The position numbers and the translations under genes were made by a program. Source: an uncultured Candidatus Melainabacteria bacterium (lineage in GTDB: Bacteria > Cyanobacteriota > Vampirovibrionia > Gastranaerophilales > Gastranaerophilaceae). Taken from it: 64,000 nt of DNA. The notes beneath the pieces are model-generated. The model was given only the letters and a program-made list of their open reading frames with translations, was not told the origin of the DNA and did not search any database. The stretch spans positions 62,001-126,000 of the forward strand of contig CAKUZI010000004.1 of assembly GCA_934717855.1 (NCBI GenBank). Direction: 5' to 3'. Position 1 is the first letter of the stretch, and the number at the start of each line of letters is the position of its first letter. Positions 23,964 through 32,086 of this stretch are shown piece after piece.

Positions 23964-26051
23964 ATGGCTAGACAAACTCCATTAGAAAAAATCAGAAACA
24001 TTGGTATTGCCGCTCACATCGATGCTGGTAAAACCACTACAACTGAACGTATTTTGTTTTACACAGGTAAAACTCATAAAATCGGCGAAACTCACGATGG
24101 TGCTGCCGTAACTGACTTTATGGAACAAGAAAAAGAACGTGGTATTACAATCCAATCAGCTGCTGTAACAGCTTCTTGGAAAGGTCACCAAATTAACATT
24201 ATCGATACCCCGGGTCACGTTGACTTCACAATCGAAGTTGAACGTTCACTTCGTGTATTAGACGGTGTTGTTGCTGTATTCTGTGCAGTAGGTGGTGTTC
24301 AATCTCAATCTGAAACAGTTTGGAGACAAGCTAACAGATACGAAGTTCCACGTATGGTATTCGTAAACAAAATGGACAGAACAGGTGCTGATTTCTACAG
24401 AGTTGTAGACCAAATCAAAACAAGATTAGGAGCTAACGCTGTTCCTATTCAATTGCCTATCGGTTCTGAAGATAAATTCAACGGTCTTATTGACTTGATG
24501 ACAATGAGAGCTGAAATCTATACTAACGACCTAGGTACTGATATTAAAGAAGAAGATATTCCTGCTGATATGTTGGAAAAAGCTCAAGAATATCATGATG
24601 CTATGGTTGAAGCTATCGCTTCAGAAGATGACGCTTTGATGGAAAAATATTTTGAAGATCCATCATCTATCACAGTTGACGAATTGAAAGCTGTTTTGAG
24701 AAAAGCTGTTTGCGAAAACAAAATCGTTCCTGTAACTTGTGGTACAGCATTCAAAAACAAAGGTGTTCAATTGTTATTGAACGCAGTTGTTGATTATATG
24801 CCATCACCGGTTGATGTAAAAGCTATTGAAGGTGAACTTGAAGATGGAACAAAAACTGAAAGACATTCATCAGATACAGAACCTTTCTCAGCTTTGGCAT
24901 TTAAAGTTATGACTGACCCTTATGTAGGTCGTTTGACTTTCTTAAGAGTTTATTCAGGTGTAATTACTGCAGGTTCTTACGTTCTTAACGCTACAAACGG
25001 CAAAAAAGAACGTATCGCTCGTTTGGTTCGTATGTACGCTGACCAAAGACTTGAAGAACAAGAAGTTTACGCTGGTGACATCTGTGCAGCAGTTGGTTTG
25101 AAAGACACAACAACAGGTGATACATTGTGTGACGAAAAAGCTCCAATCATCTTGGAAAGAATGACTTTCCCTGAACCTGTAATCTCAGTTGCTATTGAAC
25201 CAAAAACAAAAGCTGACCAAGATAAAATGGGTATCGCTCTTCAAAAACTTGCTGAAGAAGATCCTTCATTCAGAGTTAAATCTGATACAGAAACAGGTCA
25301 AACAATCATTTCTGGTATGGGTGAACTTCACTTGGATATCATTGTTGACCGTATGTTAAGAGAATTCAAAGTTGAAGCTAACATTGGTAAACCACAAGTT
25401 GCTTACAGAGAAACAATTCGTGGAAACGCTGATCAAGACTCTAAATTCATCCGTCAATCAGGTGGTAAAGGTCAATATGGTCACGTTAAAGTTAGAATTT
25501 CTCCAGCAGAAGAAAATGCCGGATTTGTATTTGAAAACAAAATCGTTGGTGGTGCTATTCCTAAAGAATACATCGAACCTGCAAGAAAAGGTATGGAAGA
25601 AGCTCTTGAGGGCGGTATCTTAGCAGGATTCCCAATGATTGACGTTAAAGTTGAACTTTATGATGGATCTTATCACGAAGTTGACTCTTCAGAAATGGCG
25701 TTCAAAATCGCTGGTTCTATGGCTATTAAAGATGGTTGTCGTAAAGCTCAACCTTGTATTCTTGAACCAATGATGAAAGTTGAAATCGAAATTCCTGATG
25801 AATTCACTGGTACAATTATTGGTGATATTTCAAGACGTCGTGGACGTGTTGAAGGTCAAGAACCTCAAGGTAATACAGGTAACGTAATTGTTAGAGCATT
25901 AGTTCCATTGGCAAATATGTTCGGTTACGCAACAGACTTGAGATCAAATACTCAAGGTCGTGGAACATTCTCAATGGAATTCCACAACTACGAACAAGTT
26001 CCTGCTAACGTAGAAAAAGAAATTATCGAGAAATCAGGTGCTAAAGCGTAG
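23964..26051 (+). CDS. fusA: Elongation factor G
   Basis: 695 aa from the ATG at 23964; an upstream frame start at 23904 would add 20 residues unlike EF-G. GTPase motifs: G1 AHIDAGKTTTTERIL, G2 RGITIQSAAV, G3 DTPGHVDF, G4 NKMDRTGA, G5 GTAFKNKG. Domains II-V follow, with domain IV (GKGQYGHVKVRISPAE) carrying the tip that enters the decoding site and domain V near 605-690. It drives translocation and, with RRF, recycling. It stands alone, not in the usual rpsL-rpsG-fusA-tuf operon, and has its own promoter and terminator. Codon use is strongly biased, as expected for high expression. Confidence 0.97.
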   Translation: MARQTPLEKIRNIGIAAHIDAGKTTTTERILFYTGKTHKIGETHDGAAVTDFMEQEKERGITIQSAAVTASWKGHQINIIDTPGHVDFTIEVERSLRVLDGVVAVFCAVGGVQSQSETVWRQANRYEVPRMVFVNKMDRTGADFYRVVDQIKTRLGANAVPIQLPIGSEDKFNGLIDLMTMRAEIYTNDLGTDIKEEDIPADMLEKAQEYHDAMVEAIASEDDALMEKYFEDPSSITVDELKAVLRKAVCENKIVPVTCGTAFKNKGVQLLLNAVVDYMPSPVDVKAIEGELEDGTKTERHSSDTEPFSALAFKVMTDPYVGRLTFLRVYSGVITAGSYVLNATNGKKERIARLVRMYADQRLEEQEVYAGDICAAVGLKDTTTGDTLCDEKAPIILERMTFPEPVISVAIEPKTKADQDKMGIALQKLAEEDPSFRVKSDTETGQTIISGMGELHLDIIVDRMLREFKVEANIGKPQVAYRETIRGNADQDSKFIRQSGGKGQYGHVKVRISPAEENAGFVFENKIVGGAIPKEYIEPARKGMEEALEGGILAGFPMIDVKVELYDGSYHEVDSSEMAFKIAGSMAIKDGCRKAQPCILEPMMKVEIEIPDEFTGTIIGDISRRRGRVEGQEPQGNTGNVIVRALVPLANMFGYATDLRSNTQGRGTFSMEFHNYEQVPANVEKEIIEKSGAKA

Positions 26052-26076
26052 TTAAAGCTAAATGCAATTAAATTAG

Positions 26077-26111
26077 AAATAGGGTTTTCAGTTTTGAGAA
26101 CCCTATTTTTA
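26077..26111 (+). terminator. Terminator after fusA
   Basis: AAATAGGGTT pairs with AACCCTATTT, followed by TTTAT. Confidence 0.9.
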
Positions 26112-26154
26112 TATGGAAAATTTATAATAAATCAATTGATATATTTATAAAATA

Positions 26155-26481
26155 TTATTTATACTTTTTAACAGCAATAATCAAATCTTTAATGAGATGC
26201 AGTTCCGGTATTGATGATGTTTGTATCAATTCACAAACCTCTGTTCTTAGACTATTATCATTGACAGGGGTAAGATTAAAAAAATCATTGATATCTATAT
26301 CAAGAACCTGTGCAATTTTAACAAATGTTTCAAGTGACGGGAAAGAATTTCCGTTCTCAATTGTGCACATGTGACGCGGAGAAATGTCAATTTTTTCAGA
26401 AAGTTTTTCTTGTGAAATTCCTTTTTCTACGCGTATTTGCTTGATTTTTTGTCCGATAATTTCTTTGTCTAATTTCATCAT
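26155..26481 (-). CDS. XRE-family transcriptional regulator, divergent from a prepilin
   Basis: 108 aa. The N-terminal Cro/C1-type helix-turn-helix (about residues 8-63) reads IGQKIKQIRVEKGISQEKLSEKIDISPRHMCTIENGNSFPS, with the recognition helix around SPRHMCTIE, then LETFVKIAQVLDIDINDFF. A short C-terminal extension (about 70-108) could dimerise. Two adjacent ATGs (26481 and 26478) compete; AAGG sits 3 and 6 nt before them, so the second may be the real start. The gene faces away from the prepilin at 26602, and the shared 115-bp region carries palindromes in and around the prepilin promoter. Autoregulation and repression of the prepilin gene are inferred. Confidence 0.9.
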   Translation of the reverse strand: MMKLDKEIIGQKIKQIRVEKGISQEKLSEKIDISPRHMCTIENGNSFPSLETFVKIAQVLDIDINDFFNLTPVNDNSLRTEVCELIQTSSIPELHLIKDLIIAVKKYK

Positions 26482-26514
26482 ATACCTTAATTAAAATATA
26501 TAGATAATGTTAAA

Positions 26515-26572
26515 TCGATATAATGATATTAATATCAATAATCTTGACAAATTGATATAGATATCGTATAAT
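26515..26572 (+). promoter_or_regulatory. Prepilin promoter with two palindromic operators
   Basis: TTGACA (26544-26549), exactly 17 nt, TATAAT (26567-26572): a consensus sigma-70 promoter. The spacer holds GATATAGATATC (26554-26565), and TGATATTAATATCA (26524-26537) lies just upstream. Both are of the form GATAT-ATATC, so they look like one repressor's sites. Confidence 0.8.
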
Positions 26573-26601
26573 AATCATGTATACAATCAAGAAAGGTGGA
26601 A

Positions 26602-27327
26602 ATGATTATGAGATTAACAAATGAGAGAGCTGGATTTACACTCGCTGAGGTTTTGATTACTTTGGGTATTATTGGGGTAGTTGCAGCAATGACTATGCCA
26701 ACATTGATGAACCAAACAAACGGTGCACAGTACAAAGCAGCTTACAAAAAAGCGTTGTCTGCAATTTCTCAAGGTGTAACTTTGAACGTTGCTCTAGATG
26801 ACGCTAGTTTTGCAGATGCTGTTGCTGGTGATGCTGGTAAAACTGACAAACCAACATCAGGTGATTCTGTAGCAAGTATTTTGGGGGCAAGAATGAACGT
26901 TGTTAAAGCTGCAAGTACCGCAGCAGAGGGTGGATATTCTTCTTTCCCTGGAACTTTAGGCACTGTAACAACATGTAAAGAAGCAGGTAAAAAACCAGGT
27001 GATGACGGTTGTACACAACAAACCACAAATGTAGTTCCTGATACATACTTATTCTTTAATGATGGCTCAATGTTTGCCTATAAAGCAGTTGATGCTGTAG
27101 CTTGTTCTAAAGATGGTAATGTTGATGGTGGTAAAGTTTGTGTCGGTGTAATCGATGTAAACGGTGCAAAAGGTCCAAACAAAGTTGTACAATGTGATAA
27201 TGGAACTGGGACTGATTCTAAACCGTGTACAGCCGGTAATCCTACAGATATATACCCTGTTGAGTTTTATGACCAAACAATTTTGCCAGCTTCAGCTGCT
27301 GCAAGAGCTGTATTGTATGGCAAGTAG
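26602..27327 (+). CDS. Type IV pilin-like prepilin (GATAT-controlled)
   Basis: 241 aa. The leader is short (MIMRLTNERAG) and cleavage would follow Gly before FTLAEVLITLGIIGVVAAMTM, with Glu at +5. The globular part is Gly/Ala/Asp-rich with paired Cys (TCKEAGKKPGDDGC; AVACSKDGN...VCVGVID; CDNG...PCTAG), probably disulphide-bonded, and has the IDVNGAKGPN segment shared with the other prepilins here. Starts at 26602 and 26608 are both possible after GAAAGGTGG. The strong promoter and the divergent XRE gene imply regulated, high-level expression, so it may be a major subunit of its filament. A terminator follows at 27446. Confidence 0.88.
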   Translation: MIMRLTNERAGFTLAEVLITLGIIGVVAAMTMPTLMNQTNGAQYKAAYKKALSAISQGVTLNVALDDASFADAVAGDAGKTDKPTSGDSVASILGARMNVVKAASTAAEGGYSSFPGTLGTVTTCKEAGKKPGDDGCTQQTTNVVPDTYLFFNDGSMFAYKAVDAVACSKDGNVDGGKVCVGVIDVNGAKGPNKVVQCDNGTGTDSKPCTAGNPTDIYPVEFYDQTILPASAAARAVLYGK

Positions 27328-27332
27328 AAATT

Positions 27333-27420
27333 TGATGTGAAGAGTAAGTGGGTTTGAATATAAATTTTGTGCGTAAGCACTGAAAAGGACTATTCACTTC
27401 TCACGTTTCACTTTTCACTC
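27333..27420. repeat. Palindromic heptamer element (family B variant)
   Basis: Right arm TATTCAC, TTCTCAC, GTTTCAC, TTTTCAC in 7-nt register (27391-27418); core GTGCGTAAGCAC; left arm TGATGTGAAGAGTAAGTGG, a degenerate inverse of the right arm. Confidence 0.75.
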
Positions 27421-27445
27421 AATAAAACAAATCGAATCTTTTTGT

Positions 27446-27479
27446 AGACCGGAAATCTTTTCACGCCGGTCTTTTTTTT
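27446..27479 (+). terminator. Terminator after the prepilin
   Basis: AGACCGG pairs with CCGGTCT, followed by eight T. The rest of the gap to 27584 holds a G-rich stretch (GGTGAGGGAGGGAGG) without recognised function. Confidence 0.9.
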
Positions 27480-27584
27480 ATTCCTTTATTCAAAAGGTGA
27501 GGGAGGGAGGTAGAAAGGCGGTGAAAGTGGGTTTTGCTATGTAATAATTATTGTTCCAAGTAGGCTATTTATAAAATTTTTTTA

Positions 27585-27629
27585 TTGACATAAAAAAAAA
27601 TTAATTATACAATTGTTGTAAAAACAACA
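27585..27629 (+). promoter_or_regulatory. Promoter and operator of the RND efflux operon
   Basis: TTGACA (27585-27590), 17-nt spacer containing nine A, TACAAT (27608-27613). A perfect inverted repeat TGTTGT-N4-ACAACA (27614-27629) covers the expected transcription start, a typical place for a TetR/MarR-type repressor. No such regulator gene is adjacent. Confidence 0.7.
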
Positions 27630-27658
27630 TAGTATAAATATTCAGACAGGGAGAGTAA

Positions 27659-28819
27659 ATGAAGAAAAATATTATAATATTTTTGTCGGTAATTATTGCG
27701 GCAATTTTGATTAGATATGGTTTTTCAATGTTCGGAACAATTATGCAAGGAAAGGCGATGAAAAACAAGCCTGCTCCGTCTGTTACGGTTCAAGAAGTTG
27801 AAACAAAAAACGTTATTAGAAGTTTTGAAGCTCCGGGGCGTGTAGTTTCTAAATATAGAGTTGACGTAATGGCACGTATTTCCGGATATCTTTTGAAAAG
27901 TTATTTTAAAGAGGGCGATTATGTTAAGGCCGGTCAAGTTTTATTCCAAATTGAGCCGAATGAATATTCAAATGCTTCTAGCGTAGCATCTGCAAATGTT
28001 AAAAATTTAAAAGCTCAACTCGTATATGCAGAAAAACAATTGGCACGTGCTTCTGAACTTGTGAAAAAGGATTATATTGCAAAAGCACAATATGACCAAA
28101 TTTTGTCTCAAAGAGATGCTTTGAGAGCTCAATTGGCTTCTGCGCAGGCTTCTTTAAATGATGCGAATAGAAATCTTGGTTATACTAGAGTAAAATCACC
28201 GGTAAATGGTAAAGTTGGTATAATTAATGTAACAGTCGGAAACTATGTTTCTCCAACTTCAGGAGCTTTAACGACAATTAACAGTACAAATCCGATTTAT
28301 GTTACTTTCCCTATTGAATCTGCTGATTTTCAGGCACTTGCTGTTGCTGACAAATCAAATAACAAAAACAGAAAAGTTGAACTTATAATGAACGGTGGAG
28401 TTAAGTATGCAAAACTTGGTGTTCAAGATTTTCAAGACAACAAAGTTGACCAAACTACCGGCACAGTAACAATGAGAGCTACTTTTGATAATCCGAATAA
28501 TGAACTTATTCATGGGGAATTCGTAACAGTAAAATTGTATTCAAATAATCCTGTAGAAGTTCCTGTTGCACCGATTACAGCTGTTTTGGAAAACCAAGCA
28601 GGAAAATATGTTTATAAATTAGATGAAAAAAATCTTCCTCAGCTTGTTTATGTAAAAACAGGGGAGCAAAATGGTGATAATTGGATAATCAAAGAGGGAT
28701 TGCAAAAGGGAGACAGAATTGTTACAGAGGGGCTTCAAAAAGTAATTCCTGGAAAACCTGTGACAATCGTGACTGCAGACGAGATGAAGAAAATTAAAAA
28801 TGGAAAAGAAAGTGAGTAG
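27659..28819 (+). CDS. acrA: RND efflux periplasmic adaptor (membrane fusion protein)
   Basis: 386 aa. An N-terminal membrane anchor (residues 3-24, no lipobox Cys) is followed by the biotinyl-lipoyl-like half RVDVMARISGYLLKSYFKEGDYVKAGQVLFQIEP, an alpha hairpin (about 100-165), the second lipoyl half GYTRVKSPVNGKVGIINVTVGNYV and the beta barrel and membrane-proximal domain (GKYVYKLDEKNLPQLVYVKTG, GDRIVTEGLQKVIPG). It links the inner membrane pump to the TolC-like channel. AGGGAGAGTAA precedes the start. It is first in the operon; acrB follows after 126 bp that contain repeat B. Confidence 0.93.
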   Translation: MKKNIIIFLSVIIAAILIRYGFSMFGTIMQGKAMKNKPAPSVTVQEVETKNVIRSFEAPGRVVSKYRVDVMARISGYLLKSYFKEGDYVKAGQVLFQIEPNEYSNASSVASANVKNLKAQLVYAEKQLARASELVKKDYIAKAQYDQILSQRDALRAQLASAQASLNDANRNLGYTRVKSPVNGKVGIINVTVGNYVSPTSGALTTINSTNPIYVTFPIESADFQALAVADKSNNKNRKVELIMNGGVKYAKLGVQDFQDNKVDQTTGTVTMRATFDNPNNELIHGEFVTVKLYSNNPVEVPVAPITAVLENQAGKYVYKLDEKNLPQLVYVKTGEQNGDNWIIKEGLQKGDRIVTEGLQKVIPGKPVTIVTADEMKKIKNGKESE

Positions 28820-28823
28820 AGGC

Positions 28824-28922
28824 TAGTGAGTAGTGAATGGTACTTATCGTTCGCTTCGCTCAAAAAATATTTGGCGTAAGCCCATAATGGCCTACTCACT
28901 ATTCACCATTCACTATTCACTT
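28824..28922. repeat. Palindromic element with heptamer arms (family B), copy 2, inside the efflux operon
   Basis: Left arm TAGTGAG, TAGTGAA; core ACTTATCGTTCGCTTCGCTC...TTTGGCGTAAGCCCATAA; right arm CCTACTCACTATTCACC...CACTATTCAC. It closely matches the copy at 22752-22861. Confidence 0.85.
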
Positions 28923-28945
28923 CTTAAAACCAAAAAGGATCTAAA

Positions 28946-31900
28946 ATGCCAAACGATAATAAACAAGGAAATTTATTTATAAAACGCCCAAAGCTGGCGA
29001 TAGTTATATCTTTAGCGATTATGCTTGCCGGAGCATTAATGATGTTAGTTCTTCCGTTGGAAGAATATCCGTCAATTACACCACCTCAGGTCGTTGTAAC
29101 TGCGACTTACGCTGGTGCGAGTTCAGATGTTATTGAAAACACAATTGCTGCTCCGGTTGAAGCTCAATTAAATGGTGTTCAGGATATGATTTATATGTCC
29201 TCAACTTCTCAAAACGGACAATACCAGCTGACTTTGTATTTTAATATCGGTTCTGATCCTGATATGGCGGTTGTAAACGTCCAAAACCAATTGCAACTGG
29301 TTACTCCGAGGTTGCCGGAAGAAGTTAAGCGCTATGGCTTATCTGTAAAAAAATCTACGGGTGGTCCTGGGTTGATGATGATTTCCGTAAATTCTCCAAC
29401 CCATACTTATGATTCTTTGTATATCGCAAACTATGCATCTATTTATATTAAGGATGAATTAGCTCGTATTAAAGGTGTTGGTAAGGTTGCGGTTTTCGGT
29501 TCTTCTGATTATTCTATGAGAGTTTGGTTAGATGCTTCTAAGATGGCTAATTTGGGTGTATCTGTTTCAGAAGTTAGTTCTGCTATTCAGTCTCAAAACA
29601 CACAGGTTCCGGCTGGTGACTTGGGTGTTGAACCAATGAAAAATAAGCAGATGATTAAACTTACAATGCGTACAAAAGGCCGTTTGAAAGATGTTTCTGA
29701 GTTTGAAAATATTATTGTTCGCTCAAAAGCTGACGGTTCGCAAATTAAGTTGAAAGATATTGCAAGAGTAGAGCTTGGGGCAGAAAGTTATTCATTCTTC
29801 TCTCGTATTGGCGGAAAAGATTCTGCAATTATTTCAGTTAGTCAATTGCCGGAAGCAAATGCGATTGATTTGTCAAATAAAATTACTAAAAAAATGGCGG
29901 AATTGAGTAAAAGTTTTCCGCAAGGTATTGAATATAAAATTCAACGTGATGAAACTGAATTCGTAAGAGAATCTATCAAAGAGGTTATCAGTGCAATCGG
30001 GCTTGCTATTTTGCTTGTAGGTATTGTAACTTATATGTTCTTGGGTAGTGCAAGAGCGGCATTAATTCCGTTCTGTGCAATTCCGGTTTCGTTAATCGGT
30101 GTATTTATATTTATGAATATATTAGGTTTTTCAATCAACCTTTTAATCTTATTTGGATTGGTTCTTGCAGTAGGGCTGGTTGTTGATGATGCTATTGTTG
30201 TTTTGGAAAACACGCAAAGACATATTCAAGAGGGCAAAAAACCTGTTGATGCGACAGAAGTTACTATGAATGAAGTATTTGGAGCTGTTCTTGCTACTTC
30301 TCTAGTATTGATGGCGGTATTTGTTCCGGTTTCATTTATGTCAGGTATTACGGGGCAAATGTTTAGGCAATTTGCGCTTTGTATCGCATCATCAATCGGT
30401 TTGTCTACTCTCGTTGCATTAACTCTTGCGCCTGCGCTTTGTGCAATGATTTTGAAATCAGGTGAAGAAAAAGCCGATTTTGAATTTATTCAAAAATTTG
30501 ATGACTGGTTTGCCGGAGTAAGAGAGCAATATTTGAATGGTGTAAAAATATTTATTAATTCGCCAAAATTGACAGCATCGGTTTTTGCCGGAATTGTTTT
30601 GTTTACGTCTGTAATGTTTTGGTTAATCCCAAAAGGATTTTTACCGACAGAAGATAAAGGTGCTGTATTTACTCAAATTCAGTTGCCTGACGGTTCTTCA
30701 GCTTCTCGTACAAATATTGTTGCAAATGAGGTTGAAGAAAGAATTTTAAAAATTCCTGGGGTTGAAAATACAATTACTTTGGTAGGATTTTCAGGTGAAA
30801 ATACAGCGTTGATTGTAGCAGAATTGTCAAATTGGTCTAAACGTAAATCAAAAGATCTTTCTATGCAAAGTATTTTGGGTAAAATTAAGAATGAATTTGC
30901 AAATTATCCATCAGCAACAATAGCTTCATTCTCTCCTCCGTCAATTTCCGGTTTAGGTATGTTCGGTGGTTTTGAATATCAATTGTTGGATAAAGGCGAT
31001 AGAACTCCGCAGGAACTTTATGATGAGGCTCAAAAACTTATTCAAGCAGGAAACAAAAACTCTGCTTTCCAAATGGTTTATACCTCATTTACGGCAAACT
31101 TACCTCAATTGTTGATTAAGGTTGATGAAAATAAAGCTCTTGCACAAGGTGTAAGTATTTCTGAAATTTATAGTGCTTTGTCAAGTTATTTCGGAAAATC
31201 TTATGTAAACGACTTTAATAAATATGGTCGTGTTTACCGTGTTTATTTGCAAGCAGATTCTGAATATAGAGAAAAACCTAGTGATATTGATAAAATTTAT
31301 GTTAAAAGCAATTCAGGTTCAATGGTGCCTTTATCGGCTGTTGTAAATGTGTCTAATATTGTTGGACCTTACAGTTTAACAAGGTTTAATATGTATCCTG
31401 CAATTACAATTAACGGGCAGGCTCGAAACGGTGTAAGTTCCGGTCAGGCCATGTCTGCAATGGAAGCAATTTCTGATGAAATTCTTCCGAAAGATATGGG
31501 ATATGCTTGGTCTGGAAGCTCTTTGCAAGAAAAAGAATCAGCAGGACAAATCGGGCCAATTCTTGCAATGTCACTTGTATTTATCTACTTATTCTTAGTG
31601 GGTTTGTATGAAAGCTGGATGTTGCCGATTGCGGTACTTTTGATTTCGCCTGTTGCGTTAGTTGGTGCGCTGTTCTTCCAATATGTTTCAGGTTATTCGT
31701 TAGACTTGTATTCTCAAATCGGTCTTGTAATGTTGATTGGTTTGTCTACAAAACAGGCGATTTTGATTATTGAATTTGCGAAAGATGCACACGAAAAAGG
31801 AATGAGTATTATTGAGTCAGCTATGCAGGCTGCAAAATTAAGATTTAGGGCGGTAATGATGACGAATATTGCGTTTATCTTAGGGTTGTTACCGCTTGTA

Positions 31901-32086
31901 TTTGCAAAAGGTGCAGGTGCTGCCAGCCGTAACTCTGTTGGTATGACAGTATTTGGTGGAATGATGGCGGTTGCGTTTATCGGAACATTTTTAGTGCCGG
32001 CATTCTTTGTAATGGTAGAAAATTTGAAAGTTTACGTGGCTCACAAAGCTCGTGAATTACATTTAAAAAAGGAAAATAACAAATAA
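28946..32086 (+). CDS. acrB: RND multidrug efflux pump (HAE-1 family)
   Basis: 1046 aa, full length. First helix with the AIVISLAIMLAGALMML segment and LPLEEYPSITPPQVVVTATYAGASSDVIENTIAAPVE, diagnostic for HAE-1 pumps. The TM4 proton-relay motif GLVLAVGLVVDDAIVVLEN (adjacent Asp pair) and the TM10 Lys region IGLSTKQAILIIEFAKDAHEKG are intact. Two large periplasmic loops follow TM1 and TM7. It exports hydrophobic toxins (in the gut, bile salts or antibiotics are plausible substrates, inferred) using the proton gradient. AAAAAGGAT precedes the start. It overlaps the TolC-like gene by one base in TAATG, so the two are translationally coupled. Confidence 0.95.
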   Translation: MPNDNKQGNLFIKRPKLAIVISLAIMLAGALMMLVLPLEEYPSITPPQVVVTATYAGASSDVIENTIAAPVEAQLNGVQDMIYMSSTSQNGQYQLTLYFNIGSDPDMAVVNVQNQLQLVTPRLPEEVKRYGLSVKKSTGGPGLMMISVNSPTHTYDSLYIANYASIYIKDELARIKGVGKVAVFGSSDYSMRVWLDASKMANLGVSVSEVSSAIQSQNTQVPAGDLGVEPMKNKQMIKLTMRTKGRLKDVSEFENIIVRSKADGSQIKLKDIARVELGAESYSFFSRIGGKDSAIISVSQLPEANAIDLSNKITKKMAELSKSFPQGIEYKIQRDETEFVRESIKEVISAIGLAILLVGIVTYMFLGSARAALIPFCAIPVSLIGVFIFMNILGFSINLLILFGLVLAVGLVVDDAIVVLENTQRHIQEGKKPVDATEVTMNEVFGAVLATSLVLMAVFVPVSFMSGITGQMFRQFALCIASSIGLSTLVALTLAPALCAMILKSGEEKADFEFIQKFDDWFAGVREQYLNGVKIFINSPKLTASVFAGIVLFTSVMFWLIPKGFLPTEDKGAVFTQIQLPDGSSASRTNIVANEVEERILKIPGVENTITLVGFSGENTALIVAELSNWSKRKSKDLSMQSILGKIKNEFANYPSATIASFSPPSISGLGMFGGFEYQLLDKGDRTPQELYDEAQKLIQAGNKNSAFQMVYTSFTANLPQLLIKVDENKALAQGVSISEIYSALSSYFGKSYVNDFNKYGRVYRVYLQADSEYREKPSDIDKIYVKSNSGSMVPLSAVVNVSNIVGPYSLTRFNMYPAITINGQARNGVSSGQAMSAMEAISDEILPKDMGYAWSGSSLQEKESAGQIGPILAMSLVFIYLFLVGLYESWMLPIAVLLISPVALVGALFFQYVSGYSLDLYSQIGLVMLIGLSTKQAILIIEFAKDAHEKGMSIIESAMQAAKLRFRAVMMTNIAFILGLLPLVFAKGAGAASRNSVGMTVFGGMMAVAFIGTFLVPAFFVMVENLKVYVAHKARELHLKKENNK

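Noticed and set aside
22752..28922. CRISPR array
   Set aside because: The periodic 7-bp and 8-bp units have no unique spacers and no cas genes are in the window.
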